Shown piece after piece: positions 7,790-16,700 of a DNA stretch of 64,000 nucleotides. This stretch comes from an uncultured Eubacteriales bacterium (GTDB taxonomy: Bacteria > Bacillota > Clostridia > Oscillospirales > Oscillospiraceae): the NCBI GenBank assembly GCA_959602365.1, contig CAUGSS010000007.1:1-64000 (forward strand), written 5' to 3'. A program made the position numbers and the translations under genes. Below the pieces are notes generated by a model that made no database searches, was not told the DNA's origin, and worked only from the letters and a program-made list of their open reading frames with translations. Every line of letters starts with the position of its first letter. The stretch's first letter is position 1.

Positions 7790-9412
7790 ATGAAGAGAAG
7801 ATTAGCAATTCTTTTGACAATGGCGCTGCTGCTGTTTACACTGCCGGTGTCATCCCTGGCCACGGGGGCTGAACCCGGTCAGGACGCCCCCGCCGCAGCG
7901 GAGGTGGGCGAGACGGCACCCACCGAAGAGACCGCCCCTGCCGAGGAGACCCCGGCGGCCTCCGGCACCTGCGGGGAAAACCTGACCTGGACCCTGGACA
8001 GCGCCGGTTCCCTGACTATCTCCGGTGCCGGGGATATGACCGACTACAGTTATGACGATCCTGCCCCTTAGTTTGACTTTCGGGAGTCTATCCTGTCTGT
8101 GGTCATCGAGTCCGGTGTGACCAGCATCGGAGACTATGCCTTTGATGCCTGCTTGGTTATGACGCAGGTCAGCATCCCCGACACGGTGACTACCATCGGC
8201 CAGTACGCGTTCTCCGTCTGTGACGCGCTGGGGCAAGTCACCATCCCGGAGGGAGTCACCACCTTGGAGGCGTGGGCGTTCTCCGACTGTGGTGTGACTG
8301 CTGTCAGCCTGCCCAGCACTCTGACTACTATCGGGCGCGGCGCTTTTAATTCGGCTTACAACCTGACCAGCATCGTCATCCCCGAGAGGGTTACGGAGAT
8401 CCCGGATAGTGCTTTCTATGACTGCTATCAGCTGACCGGTGTGGTTCTACCCGACAGCATCACTCGCATCGGCAACCACGCCTTTTCCAACTGCCCGCTG
8501 ACCAGCCTGGAGCTGCCCGACGGGCTGACCTACATCGGAGACGACGCATTTTGGAATGCCCAGATGACCAGCGTGACTATCCCTGCCGGAGTGACCTATT
8601 TGGGCTACTGCGCGTTCCTGGGCTGCACAGCGCTGGAGACCATCACCTTTACTGGCGACGCCCCCGCCTTTGGGGAGTATGTGGATGCGGACGGCAGTAC
8701 CTACTGCGTCGTTTTCAGCAACGTGACCGCGACCGCCTACTATCCCACGGGCAACCCGACCTGGACGGCGGATGTGTTGCAGAACTATGGCGGAGACATT
8801 ACCTGGGTGCCCTATGAGCTGGAGGCGGACGAGGATGGCCACGTCTGGGACGAGGGTGTTATCACCACTGAGCCCACCTGTACTGAGGACGGCATTATCA
8901 CCTACACCTGTGAGCATTGCGGTGAGACTATGACTGAGACTATCCCTGCCACCGGTCACACTCCTGGCGATGAGTGGGAGAGTGACGAAGATGGGCACTG
9001 GAGGCGCTGCACTGTCTGCGGTGAGGCGTATGACAATGAGGATCACACCTTTGACTGGGTCACTGACACTGAGGCTACTGCCACCGCTGACGGAAGCCGT
9101 CATGAGGAATGCACTGTTTGCGGGCGCCATGGCGACACCGAAGTCATTCCGGCAACGGGTATTACCGATACCGGCGATTCCGATGCTACCGGCAACACCG
9201 GCGACGGCCAGGCTACCGATGACCAGACCAATACGGGCAGCGAAACTGCGACTAACGAGTCCAAAGCTGAGTCTACCACCACTGATCAGGCACCCGAGAC
9301 TGGCGACGAGAGCAATGTAATTCTTTACGCCGCTGTCCTGATGCTCTCCCTTGCTGCGCTGACAGCTATCATTGTGTATAGCGCAAAGCCTGATAAACCT
9401 GAATATTCGTGA
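7790..9412 (+). pseudogene. BspA-like leucine-rich-repeat surface protein interrupted by an in-frame TAG
   Basis: One reading frame of 540 codons runs from ATG 7790 (AGGAGGT upstream) to TGA 9410-9412, broken only by TAG at 8069-8071 (codon 94). The context PAP-stop-FDFR corresponds to the PAPW-x segment usual in this family, so a TGG to TAG change fits. Parts in order: signal peptide; acidic Pro/Glu/Thr linker; GTCGENLTWTLD module; about eight LRR_5 repeats (VTSIGDYAF type); two CxxC modules (CEHCGET, CTVCGEA); a Thr/Asp-rich stalk; and a sortase-like end (APETGD, hydrophobic helix, basic tail). It would be a wall-anchored adhesin-type protein. As sequenced it gives a 93-residue peptide unless the amber is suppressed or translation restarts at GTG 8099. 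Confidence 0.88.
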
Positions 9413-9440
9413 CTGACCATTTGCGCACAGATCATGAGGA

Positions 9441-9465
9441 AAAAGCAGAACTCAGTTCCGCTTTT
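9441..9465. repeat. Palindrome family copy 3
   Basis: AAAAGC-A-GAACT, centre C 9453, AGTTC-C-GCTTTT, one A/C mismatch (9447/9459). Sits 29 bases after the surface-protein stop and can serve as its terminator. Confidence 0.85.
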
Positions 9466-9574
9466 GCTCGCAAACGGGTGGAATATGTGGCGCAAACGAT
9501 TGCCGGGCGGGGAGAGTACATAGCCTGGTGGAACATCAATCACAGAGAAAGGCAGAAACCGGTCTTTTTCATAA

Positions 9575-9599
9575 AAAAGCGGAACTGAGTTCCGCTTTT
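9575..9599. repeat. Palindrome family copy 4 (perfect, central G)
   Basis: AAAAGCGGAACT, centre G 9587, AGTTCCGCTTTT. Located 24 bases upstream of the HicB-like start, so it is in or just before that gene's leader. Confidence 0.9.
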
Positions 9600-9622
9600 G
9601 CTGGAAGGCGAGGAGGAATGGC

Positions 9623-9853
9623 ATGGATCGAGCAGCAAAGACGATGGAATATAGAGGTTATACTGGAAGCGTGGAGTACTCCGACGAGGATGGCCTGTAC
9701 TTCGGCAAAGTACTGGAAGTCCGGTCGCTGATTTCCTGCGAGGGCGAGATGATCTCTGAGCTGATCGCTGATTTTCACGACGCAATTGACGGGTATCTGG
9801 AATTCTGTGCCGAGGAGGGCGAGGAGCCAGAGCGGCCGCAACCAACCAATTAA
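9623..9853 (+). CDS. HicB-like antitoxin domain protein, no HicA partner seen
   Basis: The 76-residue protein matches the HicB fold pattern: YRGYTGSVEYSDEDGLYFGKV, then LISCEG and an EL-x-ADFHDAIDGYLEFC helix. In HicAB modules HicB blocks the HicA ribonuclease and represses the operon. No HicA-like double-stranded-RNA-binding small ORF is visible upstream or downstream, and the C-terminal DNA-binding extension of regulatory HicB proteins is absent. AGGAGG lies 6 bases before ATG 9623. Could be an orphan antitoxin giving immunity to a HicA elsewhere. Confidence 0.82.
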   Translation: MDRAAKTMEYRGYTGSVEYSDEDGLYFGKVLEVRSLISCEGEMISELIADFHDAIDGYLEFCAEEGEEPERPQPTN

Positions 9854-9869
9854 ATAAGGAAAACTAGTG

Positions 9870-9909
9870 CGCCAGGGGCCGCCAATCAGCGGCGGTCCCT
9901 GGCGTTTTT
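9870..9909 (+). terminator. Terminator after the HicB-like gene
   Basis: CGCCAGGG (9870-9877) pairs with CCCTGGCG (9897-9904), with a further GCCGCC/GGCGGT inner stem, then TTTTT. Confidence 0.92.
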
Positions 9910-9964
9910 CGTTTTCTTCCGATCAATTCAAATAGAATGAAGCGAAAATCAGGGCTCTTGATCG

Positions 9965-10000
9965 GCCCGCTGCAGATTTTTTTCTGCGGCGGGCTTTTTT
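9965..10000 (+). terminator. Second strong terminator
   Basis: GCCCGCTGCAGA (9965-9976) pairs with TCTGCGGCGGGC (9983-9994; one T-G wobble) and is followed by TTTTTT. Two terminators in tandem insulate the replication module that follows. Confidence 0.92.
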
Positions 10001-10076
10001 GCCTAAAAATTTGCTGTTAAGTCGTCGTTTTCTCCCATATTAAGTGTGAATACACGGGAAAGGGTTGGCAGCAATA

Positions 10077-11042
10077 ATGCCAAACGTACTTAAAGTGCAC
10101 ATGCCGCAACTACAGCGTCAATATTTTTGCCTCAGTAAATTGGCCTCGGCTATTTTATTTCAGGATTTGGCCCCAGTCACCAGCTTGACTGTCGCCGTCC
10201 TGCCGAAAAAGGGCATCCAAATCCATGGACAGCTCCGCCTGGATGAGGCGCTGGCTGGCGATACAACACAACTTAAACCTTATGACAACGCGGTGCTGGA
10301 TGCCATTTATACATTATATGTTAACAGCTGCCTGGTCTTTACCGCCGAAATGGCTGTGCGGGCACTGTACGGGGATGCCCACATGGATGTGACCTCGGCC
10401 CAGCGGCAGGCCGTGGTGGAGAGTATCTACAAGCTGACCCACATTCAGTTGGAGTTCGATGCGACCGAAGAGTGGAGAGCCAGGAAGCGGGAGCTCCCTG
10501 TGGCGGAAAATAAGAGGGCCGTCTTTGCCGGCAAACTCCTGCCGCTCCAGGAGGTGACGGTGCGCCCGGGCGGCAGGGCAGATTGCGTGACCGGGTTTCA
10601 GCTGCCGGAGCCGCCGGTTCTTTACCGATACGCGGAGGCGCTCGGACAGATTGCCAGCGTGCCTGCGGAGCTATTACAGGCCGGAGACCTCAAAAATTCG
10701 ATGGAGACTATGCTGCTGCGGCGCTATCTGCTCCGGCGGATTGCAGTCATGCACAACACCAAGAACAATCAGGCATCCCACCGGATTGCCCTGGAGTGGT
10801 ACGACCGGCAGGCACACAGGGCCAAAGGGCTGTTGTCGGCGCTGGGATACAGGCCGGAGGCCTATGTGAACTGGCTGAGCAAAAAATCCAAGATCCACAA
10901 GTCGGCCTGCGTGATTTTGGATGGACTGCGTGATGCGGGGTACATCAACGGATATACGGTCATCCAGCGGGGCACCGACAAGAAGCCGTATGATATCCGC
11001 GGCTATAACATCCAGCTGGCCGCCGGGAGGACAGGCCGATGA
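10077..11042 (+). CDS. Replication-initiator-like protein (Rep/TrfA-type winged helix)
   Basis: The 321-residue product has LKPYDNAVLDAIYTLYVN and VFTAEMAVRALYG followed by a SIYKLTHIQLEFDATEE block, a pattern I associate with plasmid replication initiators, and ends in a probable winged helix (SACVILDGLRDAGYINGYTVI). No signal peptide or membrane segment. ATG 10077 is chosen; GGGAAAGGG lies about 12 bases upstream, and TTG 10065 is the alternative. Immediately downstream are four exact-period iterons and then a DnaB-like ATPase gene, an arrangement expected for a replicon. The function rests on this resemblance and on the neighbours, so it is inference. Confidence 0.6.
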   Translation: MPNVLKVHMPQLQRQYFCLSKLASAILFQDLAPVTSLTVAVLPKKGIQIHGQLRLDEALAGDTTQLKPYDNAVLDAIYTLYVNSCLVFTAEMAVRALYGDAHMDVTSAQRQAVVESIYKLTHIQLEFDATEEWRARKRELPVAENKRAVFAGKLLPLQEVTVRPGGRADCVTGFQLPEPPVLYRYAEALGQIASVPAELLQAGDLKNSMETMLLRRYLLRRIAVMHNTKNNQASHRIALEWYDRQAHRAKGLLSALGYRPEAYVNWLSKKSKIHKSACVILDGLRDAGYINGYTVIQRGTDKKPYDIRGYNIQLAAGRTGR

Positions 11043-11054
11043 CGGGCGGAGATC

Positions 11055-11138
11055 GAGGGCAAGGGTGCCGGTTCCGAGGGCAAGGTCGCCGCCTTTGGGG
11101 GTAAGCCCACCGACTTGGAGGGTAAGTTGACTGCCGGA
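11055..11138. repeat. Four iterons with exact 21-bp period
   Basis: GAGGGCAAG at 11055 and 11076, GGGGGTAAG at 11097 and GAGGGTAAG at 11118: unit starts are exactly 21 bases apart (two helical turns), with consensus GRGGGYAAG plus a weaker CCG/CTG later in the unit. Directly follows the initiator-like gene. Best read as initiator-binding sites of an origin; because 21 is a multiple of three, a short repeat-coding ORF (ATG 11039, 21 codons) also crosses part of it. Confidence 0.8.
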
Positions 11139-11190
11139 ATTGCCCTCAATCCCAGACGCTGCAATGGTTTGCCGGGGGAGTTGGAGGGAA

Positions 11191-11268
11191 CGTAGGTAAC
11201 CGTAGGTCAGCGTAGGTAACGTTATAGTGCCTACGACTGCGCACTTGCTGACGCTGTGCGCGCCGTAG
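11191..11268. other. Candidate origin core: triple CGTAGGTMAS 10-mer plus inverted repeats
   Basis: Three adjacent 10-base units, CGTAGGTAAC, CGTAGGTCAG, CGTAGGTAAC, occupy 11191-11220. They are followed by the inverted half CCTACG (11230-11235), a GCGCAC/GTGCGC inverted repeat (about 11239-11261) and another CGTAGG. Such short helically phased direct repeats next to iterons are typical of origin or partition sites. No coding frame spans it convincingly. Confidence 0.6.
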
Positions 11269-11370
11269 GCTAGGAGACGTATAGCTGATGGGATTGGAGA
11301 TTTTGTCCCTGACAAGAAGATGCGTGCCTTGGGAGGGATATCAACACATGATAGTCTGGAGGTTAATGTT

Positions 11371-12578
11371 ATGCAGCGGAATGATGAATTCACAATCCGC
11401 GCGTTGAGAGGGGAATATTCCGCGGTTGTCGAAAACCTGTGCCGCGAGTACGCCGCGTTGAGCAGAGATAGGGCCAAAGAGGACACCCTGGAGCAGTATA
11501 TCGCGAAGCATCTGGCCGATGCGGTAAAGTCTGCTAAGACCGGTTTTTGGGAGGCTGATCAGGCCCGCAGGATGAGTGAGACGGCCAAACTGTTCACGCC
11601 GGAAACCTGCACTCCCTTGCTGAAAAAGCGGTACCCCACTGGATTTGCGCGTCTGGATCTTGCCTTGGGAGGGGGACTGACCGAGGGCGTCCTCTATCTC
11701 GGCGCAATCGCCTCCCTGGGGAAGAGCACGTTTGTTTTACAGATGGCAGACCATATGGCGGCCCAAGGGATCCCGGTGGTCTATGTTTCGATGGAGATGG
11801 GCGGAGATTATCTGACCGCAAAACTGGTCAGCATGCACACATTTTTAGGCAGCTATAAGACGGGGATGAGCGAGCTAAGACCTGCGATTTTTTGCTGAGC
11901 GAAGCAATGCGGGACATGGACGAGCGGGAACGGGCATCCGTCCTCGAGGCGAGCAGGATTGTGGCTGAACTGGGGAGAAATATTACAGTTTGGGATGACC
12001 GCAGCAGTGCCATGACAGTAGATAAGATCGAGCGCTATATTAATGAGTATGTGATGGCTTACGGGATCTGCTCGGTTTTGATTATCGACTATTTGCAGAT
12101 CTTGTCTGCTCCTCAGGAATTGCGGGGTTGCACCGATAAGCAGGCAGTAGATTACAACGTCGCCAAATTTCGGGCGATTGCTGCCAAATATCACGTTCCC
12201 GTCATTGTGATCTCCTCCTTTAATCGCGACAACTATAATACAAAGGTCGGTCTGCAGTCGTTCAAAGATTCTGGGAATATCGAATACTCCGGGGATACGT
12301 TGATTGGCTTGCAGCTGACTGGGGTAGGTGAAAAGGATTTCGATGTCGATGCGGCGAAAGCGGCCTGTCCGCGCAAAGTTGACCTGATTGTTTTAAAGCA
12401 AAGATATGGCGCGGCGGGGGTTCGAATTCCATTTACCTTCTATACTAAATTCAATTATTTTGAGGAAGAGGAGGTGGAAGAATTACCACAAAAAACGCCC
12501 GTTCCCTTTGGTGAGCTCAATCAGGGTACGGTGGAAGGGTACGCTAAGACGGAGCTAACGGCGGAAATTATATGTTAA
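11371..12578 (+). pseudogene. DnaB-like replicative-helicase domain protein, frameshifted
   Basis: RecA-fold ATPase. Residue 111 onward reads GAIASLGKST (Walker A), then VVYVSMEMG, and the second half has VLIIDYLQIL (Walker B) and VIVISSFNRDNY, typical of the DnaB C-terminal domain. The first frame ends at TGA about 11896; homologous sequence resumes in another frame as DERAKTCDFLLSEAM. Adding one G to the G run at 11862-11865 restores one continuous protein of about 400 residues, so loss of one base is the simplest explanation (or a sequencing error). GGAGG lies 8 bases before ATG 11371. No N-terminal DnaG-interacting domain is apparent. Presumably the helicase of the same replicon. Confidence 0.82.
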
Positions 12579-12636
12579 ACGGCGGTCGCTTTTGCCTGGC
12601 TAATCCATGCTGATCAAAATATAGGCCGCACATGAA

Positions 12637-12675
12637 AAGTCCTATCCAGGCACAAGTCCCGCTTGGATAGGGCTT
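12637..12675 (+). other. Hairpin between the helicase pseudogene and the recombinase gene
   Basis: AAGTCCTATCCA (12637-12648) pairs with TGGATAGGGCTT (12664-12675), with one T-G wobble and a 15-base loop. No T run follows, so weak as a terminator on its own. Confidence 0.5.
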
Positions 12676-12692
12676 AGCCTATCGCTCATATA

Positions 12693-12717
12693 AAAAGCGG
12701 AACTCAGTTCCGCTTTT
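12693..12717. repeat. Palindrome family copy 5 (perfect), overlapping the recombinase stop
   Basis: AAAAGCGGAACT, centre C 12705, AGTTCCGCTTTT. The TGA of the minus-strand recombinase (12704-12706) is formed by the centre of this palindrome, so the last codons of that gene are part of the element. Confidence 0.92.
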
Positions 12718-13300
12718 CTGCCTGTTCGAAGTCCAGAATCAGTTTATTTAATGTAGGCCGGGAGATACCCAACTCCTTGGCCAGGGCAGTTTTGGAGACT
12801 TGCCGGGTGTGGTACCGCTCGTAACAGCTCGCGAAGTTATCCACTTGGATGGGTCTGCGTCCCTGGTATTTCCGCTGCTCCGGCGGCCGGGACCGATCCA
12901 ACTGCTTCTGGATGGCGATGCCCTCCCGCTGGCGCTCCAATAGATTGGTACGCTCAAACTCGGCGATGGCCCCAATCATGGTGAGCATCAGCTTGCCCGT
13001 GGGGGTAGCGCTGTCCACGTTCTCCTTGTTGGAGACCAGGGCCACCCTTTTCTGGTTGAGCAGGTCCACTATCTCCAGCAGGTCTTTGGTGCTGCGTGCC
13101 AGCCGACTGAAGTCGTGGACATAGATCGTGTCGCCCTCCCGGACGAACTCCAACATCCGCTGGAGCTCCGGGCGGTGGCGGCGGTCTTTGCCGGACGCCT
13201 TCTCCTGAAACCATTTTTCGATTTCATACTGCTTGAGGGCCTCCACCTGTCTGGCCTCGTTTTGTTCAGCAGTGCTGACCCTGATATATGCGACTTTCAT
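12704..13300 (-). CDS. Serine recombinase/resolvase (Tn3/Hin-like)
   Basis: 198 residues. N-terminal MKVAYIRVSTAEQNEARQ carries the nucleophile Ser9; FSRLARSTKDLLEI and EFERTNLLERQREGI are the conserved arginine-bearing and E-helix regions; the C-terminus has a helix-turn-helix (KTALAKELGISRPTLNKLI). GGGAGG is 10 bases before ATG 13300. It is a different subfamily from the recombinases at 6945 and 61052. In a plasmid-like element it would serve as a multimer resolvase or inversion enzyme; the C-terminal end overlaps a palindrome copy. Confidence 0.93.
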   Translation of the reverse strand: MKVAYIRVSTAEQNEARQVEALKQYEIEKWFQEKASGKDRRHRPELQRMLEFVREGDTIYVHDFSRLARSTKDLLEIVDLLNQKRVALVSNKENVDSATPTGKLMLTMIGAIAEFERTNLLERQREGIAIQKQLDRSRPPEQRKYQGRRPIQVDNFASCYERYHTRQVSKTALAKELGISRPTLNKLILDFEQAEKRN

Positions 13301-13778
13301 ACCTGAAAAACCTCCCTACAGTCGTTTTATAAAATATGGGTCAGACCCGGTTTACAAATTAAAAAAGAATACGGCTGGCGAGCCTAGTTTTACAGCCTGG
13401 GCTGGGTGGCGGGGCTGTAAAGATGGGTATACCCCAGTTTGCCACTTGGCGGGCCGGGAATTGGATCCCTAACCGAAGGATGCGGGCGGTGAAAATTCAC
13501 TTTGTTCATCCTAAATGGTGAATATTCACTGTTTGTTCACCCTGCGGAGTGAATATTCGCTGTCTGTTCACCCGGCAGCGGAGGACGGAAGATGTCATGG
13601 GGCCAGGAGCGTTCCCATTGAACAGGTAAAGAGAGGAACACCGTTCCGGCACGGTTGGGCCGTTTGGTCGGGCCGTACCGGATTAAAAGGGATGTAATCT
13701 GTTTTTTATCGAGAATACATTGTTCGCCTCCTCTGAATGGATTAAAATGGTTGTAACACATCAGAGGAGGACGCGGCT
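13301..13778. promoter_or_regulatory. Regulatory gap with three 24-bp direct repeats (GTGAATATTCAC type)
   Basis: No gene is supported in this 478-base gap. It holds three related units at 13489-13510, 13518-13541 and 13549-13572, each a GTGAAWATTCRC near-palindrome followed by TTTGTTCAYC or TGTYTGTTCACC; unit starts are 29 and 31 bases apart. They precede the STAND gene by about 200 bases and diverge from the recombinase gene. Likely operator or iteron sites for an unidentified DNA-binding protein. Confidence 0.7.
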
Positions 13779-16700
13779 ATGAAGACCATCTTTGTCTCCA
13801 GCACCTTCCGGGATATGCACTACGAACGGGACGCCATCCACGAGCGGGTGACCCCGGCGCTGAACGAGCTGGCCCGGCAGTATGGGGAGAGCGTCTCCTT
13901 CTGCGATCTGCGCTGGGGGGTCAACACCGGCGAGCTGGAGAGCGAGGAGGGCTCCCGCAAAGTCCTTTCGGTCTGCCTGGAGGAGATCGACCGGTGCCGG
14001 CCCTATATGCTAGTCATCCTGGGGGAGCGCTACGGCTGGATCCCCAACCGGGAGCTGATCGCCGGTGCCGCCGGCCGGGCCCATTTCGCCCTGGAGGAGC
14101 TGGAGCAGAGCGTCACTGCCCTGGAGATCGAGTACGGCGCCCTGGCCAACCCGGAGCAGCTGGAGCGAACCCTGTTCTACTTCCGGGAGTTCGAGGGGGA
14201 GGTGCCGGCGCTCTACCAGTCCGAGGACGCCCATCACGCCGCAAAGCTGCGGGAGCTGAAGGGGCGCATCCAGAAGCTGGCCGGGGGCCGGCTCAAGACC
14301 TACACCCTGGGCTGGGATGAGACGGAAAACCGCCTCCTGGGGCTGGAACACTTCGCGGAGATGGTGGAGTCCGACGTCCGGGGGCTGATGGAGGCGGAGT
14401 GGAAAGAGACCGCCGCCCTGACCCCCTACCAGCGGGACCAGCGGGGCCAGTGGGACTACGCCGCCCAGAAGGCCCGTCAGTTCAGCGCCCGGGAGGGCTT
14501 CGTCTCCGGCTGCGTTTCCATGCTGGACGGCGGTGAACACCTGCTGGCCATTCAGGGCGAGAGCGGCGCCGGCAAGACCACCCTGGTGGCCCGGCTGGCC
14601 CAGGTTTTAAAAGAGCGGGGAGACCAGGTGCTGCCCATCTTCTGCGCCACCACCCCGCTGTGCAACGACGGGCTGGACCTGGTCAAGTACATCATCGACG
14701 ATCTGGAGAACAGGCTGGGCCTGCACCACTTCGCGGACAGGGAGGTGGAGCGGAATACCCCGCCGGGCGAAAAAGAGTGGACGGACCGGCTGGGAGAGGT
14801 GGTGGCGGCCTACAACGCCCGGGGAGAGGGGCGGCTGACCGTCCTGATCGACGGGGTGGACCAGCTCTTCGCCGACGAGTGGCGGGAGAAGCTGCGCTTT
14901 GTCCCCTACAACCTGTCCCCCAAGCTGCGGATGGTGCTCTCCTGCCTGGACAGCTTCCGCCTGAGCCGGCCCATGGCGGTCCAGGAGGTGGAGCTGCTGG
15001 CGGAGGGGGACCGGCCGGAGATTGTCCGGGGCATCCTGGGCTTTTTGGGCCGGGAGCTGGATCGACCGGTCATCGACGCCATCGTCAGAAAACCCGCCGC
15101 CGACAGCCCGCTGTACCTGAGCCTGGTGCTCCAGCGGCTGACCATGATGAACCGGGAGGACTTCGCCGACATCGCCGCCCACGGGGACGGGATGGAGGCC
15201 ATCACCCAACATCAGCTCGCATTGGTGGAGGGCTGTTCCGACAGCCTGGAGGGGGTGTGCGTGGACATTTTGAACGCGGCCTCGGCCCGGCTGGGCGGCC
15301 CCTTCGTCCGGCGGGCGGCGGAGTATCTGGCGGTCAGCCGCCACGGCCTGCGGGAGAGCGACCTGGAGGGACTGCTGACCGCCCAGGGCATCCCCTGGAG
15401 CGCCCTGGACTTTGCCCAGTTTGTGCAATATCTGAGCGCCTTTTTCATCCTGCGGGACGACGGCCGCTATGACTTTGCCCACCAGAGCATCCGCCAGGGG
15501 CTGCTGGAGCGGTGCGGAGACGTACAGAGGCTGCACCGGGAGATTTTGGCCCACCTGCTGGCCCTGGACCCTCACGACGGGGTGCGGGTGCGGGAGTTCG
15601 GCTACCACTGCATTCTGGCCGACGATAAGCCGGCCTTTGTGGACTATGTCCAGACATTTGAGCTGGACAAGGCAGTCATCCCCTTCGCCGCCCGGGACGC
15701 CCACGACCTGGCGCTGGCGGACGGGGGCGCGTGGCTGAAGGGGCTGTTCCGGCAAGGGATCGCGCTGAGGGTCGGTGATCTTTTTGTCAATTTTATCAAT
15801 TTTGAATTGAGAGATGCCTTTGGGGACAGCCAGGCAGAGCTGGGGCTGGCGCGGGAGGTTCTGGAGGCGGGGCTGGCGCTGGCCCGGCAGGTGGATGACC
15901 GGGATCAGAGCGCCGATAGCCGCCGGGATCTGTCCGTCAGCTATCACAAGGTGGGCGACGTTTATAAGACACTGGGGGGCCAGGAGAACCTGAGCCGCGC
16001 CATGGAACTCTATCAGAAGAGTTTGGGACTCTTTAAATGCTTGGCCTGGGAATTGGGCACCGCCCGAAGCCGCCGGGACCTAGCCATCAGCTATGGGAGG
16101 GTGGGTGAAACCTATAAAGCGCTGGGTGGCCAGGAGAACCTGGGTCGGACTCTGGAGCTGTATCAGAAGGCCTTGGAACTCGATCAAACCTTAGCTCGGG
16201 ATCAGGGCACTGCCCAGAGCCATTGGGATTTGTCCATCAGCTATGAAAGGATGGGCGGTGTCTACCAGGCGCTGGGCGGACGGGAGAATCTGGGCTGTGC
16301 ACTGGGGTTGTATCAAAAGAAATTGGAGCTTTCCGAAACCTTGGCCCGAGAATTGGGAACCGCTGAGAGCCGTCGGGATCTGTCTATCAGCTATGAGAGG
16401 GTGGGTAGCATCTACGAGGCACTGGGCGGCCATGAGAACCTGCCGCGCGCTTTGGGACTGTATCAAAAGAGCTTAGAGATCCGGGAAGCATTGGCTCGGG
16501 AGCAGGGGAGTGTCCAGAGCCATCGTGATTTGTCCATCAGTTATAACAATGTGGGCCGCACCTACGAGGCGTTGGGTGGCCGGAAGAACCTAAATCGTGC
16601 CCTGAAGCTGCATCAAAGGAGCCTGGAGCTCCGGGAAGCATTGGCTCGGGAGTTGGAGACTGCCGAGAGTCGCCGGGATCTGTCCATAAGCTATGACGAG

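Noticed and set aside
8069..8071. Pyrrolysine coding at the TAG
   Set aside because: The family has Trp at this place and no pyl genes are visible; a TGG to TAG mutation is simpler.
9409..9585. 58-codon frame (GTG 9409) running through two palindrome copies
   Set aside because: No ribosome site, and much of its sequence is dictated by the palindromes.
11039..11104. Small ORF of 21 codons overlapping the iterons, coupled by ATGA to the initiator-like gene
   Set aside because: Too short, ends within the third iteron; the exact 21-base period is better explained as binding sites.
14607..15947. 446-codon minus-strand frame inside the STAND gene
   Set aside because: Antisense to the NACHT domain; no family features.
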